Notes under the pieces: generated by a model
Seen by the model: the letters and a program-made list of their open reading frames with translations, nothing else
Databases searched by the model: none
Told to the model about the DNA's origin: nothing
Program-made: the position numbers and the translations under genes
Shown here: positions 1 through 7,917 of the stretch, piece by piece
Layout of the letters: every line of letters begins with the position of its first letter
Position numbering within the stretch: position 1 is the first letter of the stretch
Assembly: GCA_019689955.1 (NCBI GenBank)
Contig: JADGGM010000114.1
Coordinates: 1 to 7,917 of the forward strand
Source: Gemmatimonadaceae bacterium
GTDB lineage: Bacteria; Gemmatimonadota; Gemmatimonadetes; Gemmatimonadales; Gemmatimonadaceae
Direction: 5' to 3'
DNA length: 7,917 nt

Positions 1-33
1 GCCCCCCACCACCCCACCCAAGCGGTAGCGGCG

Positions 34-1167
34 GTGAACGACTCGAAAGCGCGTCCGGGGTTCCTCCTCCTCGAGGACGGAACCCTTTTTCACGGCACCG
101 TGCGCGGCGATTTCTCGCCGGCCGTGGCCGAGGTCGTGTTCACCACCAACATGACCGGCTACCAGGAAGTGTTCACCGACCCCTCGTACCGCGGCCAGAT
201 CGTCGTCATGACCGCGCCGATGATCGGGAACTACGGGATCAATGACGAAGACCCGGAGTCGGCTCGCCCGCAGGTGGCCGGCGTGGTGGTCCGGGAGCTC
301 TCCGCGGCCCACTCCAACTGGCGGGCGAGCGGGGACCTGAGAAGTTGGCTCACCAAGGCGCAAATCCCCATACTCGAAGATGTTGACACCAGGCGCCTCA
401 CGCGGCACTTGAGATCTGACGGGGTGATGCGCGGGGTGATCGGGGTAGGCGAGCAGCCCGACGAGCAAGCCGTTGCCGCACTGGAGGCTTGCCCGTCGAT
501 GGAAGGACTCGATCTCGCGTCGCGGGTGTCGACGCGCGAGCCGTACACGTGGGGCGATCCCCAGGCCGCGACGCACATCGTGGCGTACGACTACGGGATC
601 AAGCGAAACATTCTGCGACTGTTCGCAGCCGAAGGGTGCCGCGTGACGGTGATCCCGGCGGATACTTCGGCCGAGGCCGCTCTGGCGCTCGAGCCCGACG
701 GCGTCTTTCTCGCCAACGGGCCCGGGGATCCGGCGGCGGTGACGTACGCGCCGCCGATCATCCGGCACATCGCCGGCCGGCGGGTGCCGATCCTGGGGAT
801 CTGCTTGGGGCACCAGCTCTTGGGGCTCACCTTCGGCGGGCGGACGGAGAAGCTCCCGTTCGGCCACCACGGCGGGAACCACCCGGTACGCGAGGTCGAG
901 ACCGGGCGCGTGTTGATCACCTCGCAGAACCACGGCTTCGCGGTCGTCGGCGACGAGCGGGGGGTGGAGGGCGCTCCGGCGCTCGAGGTGACGCACGTGA
1001 ACCTGAACGACGGGACCGTCGAGGGGCTACGCCACCGGGAGCTCCCGGTGTTCGGCGTCCAGTATCACCCTGAGGCCGCTCCGGGCCCGCACGACGCCCG
1101 GCCGCTCTTCTCGCAGTTCATGGCGGCGGTGAGATCGAACGTGCGCTCAGGTGAGCCAAACGGTTGA
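34..1167 (+). CDS. carA: Carbamoyl-phosphate synthase small (glutaminase) subunit
   Basis: CarA hydrolyses glutamine and passes ammonia to the large subunit CarB, which makes carbamoyl phosphate for pyrimidine and arginine synthesis in the cytoplasm. The 377-residue product is close to the usual length of about 380. The N-terminal half is the CarA-specific domain (LLLEDGTLFHG near residue 11, then TNMTGYQEVFTDPSYRGQ). The C-terminal half is a class I glutamine amidotransferase with the nucleophile Cys257 in GICLGHQLLG, the FGHHGGNHPV and TSQNHGFAV segments, and His345/Glu347 in GVQYHPE. The whole triad is therefore intact. The start is GTG with no clear Shine-Dalgarno sequence. The frame stays open to the window edge, so a start further upstream cannot be excluded, but GTG at 34 gives the normal family N-terminus. 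carB is not next to it. The stop codon lies inside the -35 box of the following promoter. Confidence 0.97.
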   Translation: MNDSKARPGFLLLEDGTLFHGTVRGDFSPAVAEVVFTTNMTGYQEVFTDPSYRGQIVVMTAPMIGNYGINDEDPESARPQVAGVVVRELSAAHSNWRASGDLRSWLTKAQIPILEDVDTRRLTRHLRSDGVMRGVIGVGEQPDEQAVAALEACPSMEGLDLASRVSTREPYTWGDPQAATHIVAYDYGIKRNILRLFAAEGCRVTVIPADTSAEAALALEPDGVFLANGPGDPAAVTYAPPIIRHIAGRRVPILGICLGHQLLGLTFGGRTEKLPFGHHGGNHPVREVETGRVLITSQNHGFAVVGDERGVEGAPALEVTHVNLNDGTVEGLRHRELPVFGVQYHPEAAPGPHDARPLFSQFMAAVRSNVRSGEPNG

Positions 1168-1192
1168 CACACAATAGGTAAGGCCGTAGTTT
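1164..1192 (+). promoter_or_regulatory. Sigma70-type promoter for the HU gene
   Basis: A perfect -35 consensus TTGACA (1164-1169) is followed after 17 bp by TAGTTT (1187-1192). This -10 element keeps the three most conserved positions of TATAAT (first T, second A, last T). Transcription would start near 1199, leaving a leader of roughly 40 nt before the HU start at 1242. The -35 box contains the carA stop codon (TGA, 1165-1167). No terminator hairpin is evident between carA and HU, so read-through from carA is also possible. The assignment rests on sequence match alone. Confidence 0.6.
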
Positions 1193-1230
1193 CGAGGCAG
1201 AATCGCCCCCCACTGGCGAGCGTCAGACCC

Positions 1231-1234
1231 GAGG
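1231..1234 (+). promoter_or_regulatory. Ribosome binding site of the HU gene
   Basis: GAGG lies 7 nt before the ATG at 1242. It supports that ATG as the start and is one of the few clear Shine-Dalgarno sites at the head of a transcription unit in this window. Confidence 0.6.
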
Positions 1235-1241
1235 TTACCGA

Positions 1242-1577
1242 ATGACCAAAGCCGACCTTGTCGAGCGTGTGACGGCGCAGATCTCCCGCACCGCTGGACC
1301 GATGATCTCGAAGAAAGATTGCGCTCGCGTCGTGGACGCATTCCTCGAGGCGATCAAGGACGCCCTGAAGGAGCAGAAGAACATCGAGGTGCGCGGCTTC
1401 GGCACGTTCAAGATCCGGCAGCGGAAGACGCGCATGGCGCGCAATCCGCGGACGGGCTCTCCCGTCGAAGTGTCTGCGCGCCCCGTGCCTGTGTTCAAGC
1501 CGTCCAAGGAGTTGCGCGCGTTGGTCGCCGAGATGGGCGGCACGCAGCACCCCGATGAGGCGACCTCGGCGGCGTAG
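1242..1577 (+). CDS. HU/IHF-family histone-like DNA-binding protein
   Basis: This 111-residue protein belongs to the bacterial HU/IHF family, which binds DNA as a dimer, bends it and helps organise the nucleoid. It starts MTKADLVERVT and has the usual two-helix N-terminal dimerisation body (residues 3-45). The IEVRGFGTFKIRQRK strand region follows (48-62), then the arm motif ARNPRTG (66-72), whose Pro69 would be the DNA-intercalating proline. The closing helix is near FKPSKELRALV (85-95). HU proteins are usually about 90 residues; this one adds a polar tail of about 12 residues (TQHPDEATSAA) with no basic repeats. Whether it is HU-alpha/beta-like or IHF-like cannot be told from this sequence, so no symbol is given. 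It has its own promoter upstream and a hairpin terminator downstream, so it is probably monocistronic. Confidence 0.95.
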   Translation: MTKADLVERVTAQISRTAGPMISKKDCARVVDAFLEAIKDALKEQKNIEVRGFGTFKIRQRKTRMARNPRTGSPVEVSARPVPVFKPSKELRALVAEMGGTQHPDEATSAA

Positions 1578-1601
1578 CCCGGTCCCGGATGGTGGAACGA
1601 A

Positions 1602-1640
1602 ATGACGCCCCGGCACTGGAACCAGTGGCCGGGGCGTTAT
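1602..1640 (+). terminator. Hairpin terminator after the HU gene
   Basis: The left arm ACGCCCCGGCACTGG (1605-1619) pairs with CCAGTGGCCGGGGCGT (1622-1637). There is a single bulged base on the right arm and a tiny loop around 1619-1622. Three or four more pairs (A-T, T-A and one G-T) extend the base of the stem to 1602/1640. A weakly U-rich run (GTATCTTGTAG) follows instead of a clean T tract. It lies 25 bp after the HU stop and 82 bp before moaD, which fits a factor-independent terminator separating the two units. Confidence 0.75.
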
Positions 1641-1721
1641 GTATCTTGTAGGTCTGCGGGGCGCGCTGCGAGATTCGCGCCGGGCTCCGCGCTCCGCCTT
1701 CCCTCGAGCCTCTGCTGCAGC

Positions 1722-1964
1722 ATGACGGTCACCGCTCTCCTCTTCGCCTCGTACGCCGACGCGCTCGGCCGCAGCTCCGTCTCCCTCACCCTTCCCCCGG
1801 GCGCCACGGTGAGCGACGCGCTCGACCGCTTGCGCGAGCTCCCCGGCGGGAGCGCGCTTCCGCCCTCTCCGCTCGTGGCGATCAATCTCGCCTTCGCGCG
1901 CACCAACGTGGAGCTGTCGCCGGGGGACGAGCTGGCGGTGATCCCTCCCGTCGCCGGAGGGTGA
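1722..1964 (+). CDS. moaD: Molybdopterin synthase sulfur-carrier subunit
   Basis: MoaD is the small ubiquitin-fold subunit of molybdopterin synthase. Its C-terminal glycine is activated by MoeB and carries a thiocarboxylate, whose sulfur is used to turn precursor Z (cPMP) into molybdopterin. The 80-residue product has the normal MoaD length of about 81. It starts MTVTALLFASYADALG, has the beta-grasp core (VSLTLPPGATVSDALDRL, then VAINLAFARTNVELSPGDELAVIPP), and ends in the required Gly-Gly. A longer frame begins at 1602, but it would start inside the terminator hairpin and add 40 residues foreign to the family, so ATG 1722 is preferred. No Shine-Dalgarno is seen, and a 10-bp palindrome (1713-1722) abuts the start. 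moaE follows after 1 bp. Confidence 0.93.
   Translation: MTVTALLFASYADALGRSSVSLTLPPGATVSDALDRLRELPGGSALPPSPLVAINLAFARTNVELSPGDELAVIPPVAGG
1956..1960 (+). promoter_or_regulatory. Ribosome binding site of moaE inside the last moaD codons
   Basis: GGAGG lies 5 nt before the moaE ATG at 1966. It is formed by the two codons (GGA GGG) that encode the obligatory C-terminal Gly-Gly of MoaD, so one stretch serves both the protein tail and the next ribosome site. Confidence 0.7.
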
Positions 1965-1965
1965 G

Positions 1966-2411
1966 ATGCGCAGCGCGATCGTCACCCACCCGCTCGACCC
2001 GGCGGCGCTCACCGCCGAGGTCGCGAACGTCGCCAACGGCGCGACGGTCGTGTTCGTGGGGACGGTGCGCGACATGAACGACGGGCGCGCGGTGACGGGG
2101 ATGGAGTACACCGCGTACCTCCCCATGGCCGAGCGCGAGCTGCGCCGCATCGTCGAGGAGGCCGCGGCGCGATTCGGGACGAACGACGTGGTCGTCGAGC
2201 ATCGCATCGGGGAGCTCGGGCTCGGCGAGGCGAGCGTGGTGATCGCCGTCGCCCACCCCCACCGCGCGAACGCGTACGACGCCTCGCGCTACGTGATCGA
2301 GGCGCTCAAGGCGCGCGTGCCGATCTGGAAGCGCGAGTGGTACGCCGACGGCGAACGTGCGTGGGTCGACCCCACGCGGGCCGCGCGCGAGGCGCTGGCC
2401 GAGGAGCCCTC

Positions 2412-2415
<4 letters not shown>
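1966..2415 (+). CDS. moaE: Molybdopterin synthase catalytic subunit
   Basis: MoaE is the large subunit of molybdopterin synthase. Two MoaE and two MoaD insert two sulfurs into cyclic pyranopterin monophosphate in the cytoplasm. The 149-residue product matches the usual length of about 150. Family landmarks are FVGTVRDMNDG with Arg35, the MEYTAYLPMAERELRRI helix region, His99-Arg100 in HPHRANAYDA, and the active-site lysines Lys115 and Lys122 in KARVPIWKRE. These have the same 7-residue spacing as the Lys119/Lys126 pair of the E. coli enzyme, and the His-to-Lys spacing also matches. The C-terminus ends with WVDPTRAAREALAEEPS, near the usual end. It starts 1 bp after moaD with a strong ribosome site and overlaps moaA by 4 bp (ATGA), so the three genes are very likely translationally coupled. 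Confidence 0.97.
2401..2406 (+). promoter_or_regulatory. Ribosome binding site of moaA
   Basis: GAGGAG lies 5 nt before ATG 2412 and within the end of moaE. It decides the moaA start: the frame is open from 2337, but only the ATG at 2412 has this site and the family N-terminus. Confidence 0.65.
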
Positions 2416-4458
<2,043 letters not shown>

Positions 4459-4460
4459 TC

Positions 4461-5171
4461 ATGGCTACTCCGGCTGCGGTCTCCGGCAGGCGTCCGGCGG
4501 CGCGAGCAGCGACCCGCGTGGGCGCATTCTGGCAGTCGACGATCGGGAAGAAGATCGTCATGGCAGTGACCGGCGTGATCATGGTCGCCTGGGTGGTGCT
4601 CCACATGCTGGGGAACCTGCAGATCTTCGCCGGGCCGGCGCGCCTCAACGGCTACTCGGCGTTCCTGCACCACAGCATCGGCGAGCTGCTCTGGCTCATG
4701 CGCGCCATCCTGTTCGTCTCGGTGGTGCTGCACATCATCGCCGCGGCACAGCTCACGCGGATCGACCACGACGCGCGCCCCGTCAAGTACGCCCGCAAGA
4801 CGCCGCAGGCCGCGACCGTGGCCTCGCGCTCCATGCGGTGGGGGGGCGTGGCGCTCTTTCTCTTCATCGTCTTCCACATCCTGCACATCACCACCGGCAC
4901 CATCCGGCCGGCCCCGTTCGTGGAAGGGGACGTGTACGGCAACCTGGTGGGGAACTTCCGCATCTGGTGGGTGACGCTGATCTACGTGGCCGCGATGATC
5001 GCGCTCGGTTTGCACATGTACCACGGCGTGTGGAGCTCGGTGCGGACGCTCGGGCTCAACCGGCCATCGCCCAACCCGCTCAAGCGGCGCGTGGCGACAG
5101 GGCTCGCGATCCTGCTCTGGGGCGGGTTCTCGCTCGTGCCGATCGCGATCCTTCTTGGCTGGGTGAGGTGA
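4461..5171 (+). CDS. sdhC: Succinate dehydrogenase cytochrome b558 membrane subunit
   Basis: This is the membrane anchor of complex II, passing electrons from the SdhAB head to quinone. The 236-residue protein has five hydrophobic segments (about 33-50, 76-97, 127-146, 168-186 and 210-233), as in the dihaem b558 family found in Bacillus, Wolinella and Bacteroidota. This type needs no SdhD, and none is present. Candidate haem-ligand histidines sit in four helices: His48 (VVLHMLGN), His91 (VVLHIIAA), His139 or His142 ([10 protein letters not shown]) and His185 (LGLHMYHG). Their spacing fits two haems. The N-terminal stretch of about 20 residues is Ala/Arg-rich and probably cytoplasmic. The gene begins 2 bp after mdh with no evident Shine-Dalgarno and ends 2 bp before sdhA, so coupled translation is likely. 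Confidence 0.95.
   Translation: MATPAAVSGRRPAARAATRVGAFWQSTIGKKIVMAVTGVIMVAWVVLHMLGNLQIFAGPARLNGYSAFLHHSIGELLWLMRAILFVSVVLHIIAAAQLTRIDHDARPVKYARKTPQAATVASRSMRWGGVALFLFIVFHILHITTGTIRPAPFVEGDVYGNLVGNFRIWWVTLIYVAAMIALGLHMYHGVWSSVRTLGLNRPSPNPLKRRVATGLAILLWGGFSLVPIAILLGWVR
5165..5170 (+). promoter_or_regulatory. Ribosome binding site of sdhA
   Basis: GAGGTG, at the end of sdhC, has its GAGG core 5 nt before ATG 5174. It selects this ATG over the long in-frame extension that runs back to 4391 through sdhC. Confidence 0.65.
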
Positions 5172-5173
5172 CC

Positions 5174-7087
5174 ATGGAGCTCAACGCACGCATTCCCGAT
5201 GGGCCGATCGAGCAGAAGTGGGATCGGCACCGGTTCGAGATGAAGCTCGTGAACCCCGCCAACAAGCGGAAGTTCACGGTGATCGTGGTGGGCTCGGGGC
5301 TCGCGGGGGCGTCGGCCGCCGCGTCGCTGGCCGAGCTCGGATATCAGGTCGAGTGCTTCTGCTTCCAGGATTCCCCGCGGCGTGCGCACAGCATCGCCGC
5401 GCAGGGGGGGATCAACGCCGCCAAGAACTACCAGAACGACGGCGATTCGGTCTGGCGGCTGTTCTACGACACGGTCAAGGGCGGTGACTTCCGCTCGCGC
5501 GAGGCCAACGTGTACCGGCTCGCGCAGGTGAGCGTGAACATCATCGACCAGTGCGTGGCGCAGGGGGTCCCGTTCGCGCGCGAGTACGGCGGGCTCCTGG
5601 CCAACCGCTCCTTCGGTGGCGCGCAGGTCTCGCGCACGTTCTACGCGCGCGGCCAGACGGGGCAGCAGCTCCTCCTCGGCGCGTACCAGGCGCTCCAGCG
5701 GCAGGTCGCGCTCGGCGGCGTGCGCATGTTCCCGCGCACCGAGATGCTCGACCTCGTGGTGGTGAACGGCGCCGCGCGCGGGATCGTCGTGCGCGACATG
5801 GTCACCGGCGCGATCTCCTCCCACGTGGCCGACGCCGTGATCCTGGCCACCGGCGGGTACGGGAACGTCTTCTACCTGTCGACGAACGCCAAGGGGTCGA
5901 ACTGCACGGCGATCTGGCGCGCGTACAAGCGCGGCGCAGCGTTCGCCAACCCGTGCTACACGCAGATCCACCCCACGTGCATCCCGCAGAGCGGCGAGCA
6001 TCAGTCGAAGCTCACGCTCATGAGCGAGTCGCTGCGCAACGACGGGCGCGTGTGGGTGCCGAAGCAGAAGGGGGACAAGCGCCCGCCGGACCAGATCCCG
6101 GAGAGCGAGCGCGACTACTACCTGGAGCGGCTCTACCCGAGCTTCGGGAACCTCGTCCCGCGCGACATCGCCTCGCGCGCGGCGAAGCGGATGTGCGACG
6201 AGGGGTACGGCGTCGGCCCCGGCGGGCTCGGCGTCTACCTCGACTTCGCCGACGCCATCAAGCGCTTGGGCGAGCAGGCCATCCGCGAGCGCTACGGGAA
6301 CCTCTTCGAGATGTACGAGCGCATCACGGACGAGAACCCGTACAAGGTCCCGATGCGCGTGTATCCCGCCGTGCACTACACCATGGGGGGGCTCTGGGTC
6401 GACTACAACCTCATGAGCACCCTTCCCGGGCTCCACGTAGCCGGGGAGGCCAACTTCGCCGACCAGGGGGCGAACCGCCTGGGGGCGAGCGCGCTCATGC
6501 AGGGGCTCGCCGACGGCTACTTCATCCTCCCGTACACGATCGGGCACTACCTGGCGACGGCGAAGCTGGAGAAGGTCGACGCCACCCACGCGGCGTTCCG
6601 CGAGGCGGAGGCGTGCGTGGCCGAGCGGACGCAGCGGCTCCTCGGGATCAAGGGGAAGCGCACCGTCGACTCGTTCCACCGCGAGCTCGGGAAGATCATG
6701 TGGGACTACTGCGGGATGTCGCGCAACGAGTCCGGGCTCAAGTACGCGCTGCAGCGGATCCCCGAGCTGCGCGAGGAGTTCTGGGAGAACGTCAACGTTC
6801 CCGGCACCGGCGTGGAGCTGAACCAGGCGCTGGAGAAGGCGGGGCGCGTGGCAGACTTCCTGGAGCTGGCCGAGTTGATCTGTCTGGATGCGCTGCACCG
6901 CCGCGAATCGTGCGGCGGCCACTTTCGCGAGGAGAGCCAGACCCCCGAAGGGGAAGCGCTGCGCGACGACGAGCACTTCGCGTACGTCGCCGCGTGGGAG
7001 TACGCGGGCGACGGTGCGAGCCCCGTGCTGCACAAGGAGCCGCTCTCGTTCGAGTACGTTCACCTGGCGCAGCGGAGCTACAAGTAA
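5174..7087 (+). CDS. sdhA: Succinate dehydrogenase flavoprotein subunit
   Basis: SdhA oxidises succinate to fumarate on covalently bound FAD at the cytoplasmic face of complex II. The 637-residue product matches the b558-type SdhA/FrdA group. It has the FAD dinucleotide motif [13 protein letters not shown] (40-52) and [17 protein letters not shown] with His72, the expected covalent FAD attachment residue. His266 lies in the HPTC segment and Arg288 in SESLRNDGR. His401 (AVHYTMGG) and Arg435 ([13 protein letters not shown]) are the dicarboxylate-binding and proton-shuttle equivalents. The C-terminus ends [11 protein letters not shown], the normal family end. The active site is therefore complete. 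Direction (succinate oxidation rather than fumarate reduction) is inferred from the linked mdh and the probable aerobic lifestyle. It sits 2 bp from both sdhC and sdhB. Confidence 0.98.
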   Translation: MELNARIPDGPIEQKWDRHRFEMKLVNPANKRKFTVIVVGSGLAGASAAASLAELGYQVECFCFQDSPRRAHSIAAQGGINAAKNYQNDGDSVWRLFYDTVKGGDFRSREANVYRLAQVSVNIIDQCVAQGVPFAREYGGLLANRSFGGAQVSRTFYARGQTGQQLLLGAYQALQRQVALGGVRMFPRTEMLDLVVVNGAARGIVVRDMVTGAISSHVADAVILATGGYGNVFYLSTNAKGSNCTAIWRAYKRGAAFANPCYTQIHPTCIPQSGEHQSKLTLMSESLRNDGRVWVPKQKGDKRPPDQIPESERDYYLERLYPSFGNLVPRDIASRAAKRMCDEGYGVGPGGLGVYLDFADAIKRLGEQAIRERYGNLFEMYERITDENPYKVPMRVYPAVHYTMGGLWVDYNLMSTLPGLHVAGEANFADQGANRLGASALMQGLADGYFILPYTIGHYLATAKLEKVDATHAAFREAEACVAERTQRLLGIKGKRTVDSFHRELGKIMWDYCGMSRNESGLKYALQRIPELREEFWENVNVPGTGVELNQALEKAGRVADFLELAELICLDALHRRESCGGHFREESQTPEGEALRDDEHFAYVAAWEYAGDGASPVLHKEPLSFEYVHLAQRSYK

Positions 7088-7089
7088 TC

Positions 7090-7863
<774 letters not shown>

Positions 7864-7917
7864 GCCGACTGGAGGGCGGCGCCGCGAGGGGCGGTGGCCC
7901 GGATGGTGCTCAACTGA
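7864..7917. other. Non-coding tail after sdhB, no supported feature
   Basis: These 54 bases after the sdhB stop carry a 10-bp palindrome, GCGGCGCCGC (7876-7885), and no convincing start codon with a ribosome site. No T tract follows the palindrome, so a terminator cannot be called. The next gene lies outside the window. Confidence 0.4.

Noticed and set aside
2..28. Possible C-terminal codons of an upstream gene (frame 2, ending TAG at 26-28)
   Set aside because: Only eight codons (PPTTPPKR) are visible, which is too little to support a gene, although the end of an upstream pyrimidine gene would be expected here.
1602..1721. N-terminal extension of moaD starting at ATG 1602
   Set aside because: The ATG lies in the terminator stem, and the 40 added residues do not belong to the MoaD fold. 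ATG 1722 gives a normal 80-residue MoaD.
1065..2207. A 380-codon minus-strand frame spanning carA, HU, moaD and moaE
   Set aside because: It crosses four well-identified + strand genes and their terminator and promoter. It has low-complexity Arg/Ala content and no recognised motif.
4982..7063. A 693-codon open frame on the minus strand opposite sdhC/sdhA
   Set aside because: It mirrors sdhA in a GC-rich genome whose codon bias removes stops from the antisense frame. The translation is rich in Arg, Val, Leu and His, with no recognisable domain, and sdhA is certain.
7893..7917. Short frame GTG to TGA at the window end
   Set aside because: It has only seven codons before the stop and no ribosome site, so it is not a credible gene.

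Overview
This is a GC-rich, compact bacterial chromosome segment in which all nine supported genes lie on the + strand. They are carA, an HU-family gene, moaD, moaE, moaA, mdh, sdhC, sdhA and sdhB. The long five-helix SdhC, the SdhA of the 637-residue b558 type, the sdhC-sdhA-sdhB order without sdhD, and the high GC together fit a member of the FCB group, most plausibly Gemmatimonadota. That placement is inference from gene type and composition; no rRNA or other phylogenetic marker is present.

Layout. Positions 34-1167 hold carA, the glutaminase subunit of carbamoyl-phosphate synthase, probably the last gene of a unit that starts outside the window. A good sigma70-type promoter (1164-1192), whose -35 box overlaps the carA stop, leads into an HU-family DNA-binding protein (1242-1577). 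That gene ends in a strong hairpin (1602-1640). A molybdopterin-synthesis cluster follows: moaD (1722-1964), moaE (1966-2415) and moaA (2412-3395), spaced by 1 bp and then a 4-bp overlap. It is closed by another strong hairpin (3418-3455). A central-carbon unit then runs to the end: mdh (3529-4458), sdhC (4461-5171), sdhA (5174-7087) and sdhB (7090-7863), each separated by 2 bp. The last 54 bases hold no supported gene.

How the genes work together. MoaA starts molybdenum-cofactor synthesis from GTP. MoaD and MoaE form molybdopterin synthase, which adds the dithiolene sulfurs. moaC, moeB and the later genes are not here. Mdh (malate to oxaloacetate) and SdhCAB (succinate to fumarate, electrons to quinone) are two steps of the oxidative TCA cycle. 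Fumarase, the enzyme between them, is absent from the window.

All key catalytic and cofactor residues checked are present, and no frameshift, mobile element, CRISPR array, tRNA or rRNA was seen. I see no undescribed system. The points worth a second look are small regulatory and architectural ones.
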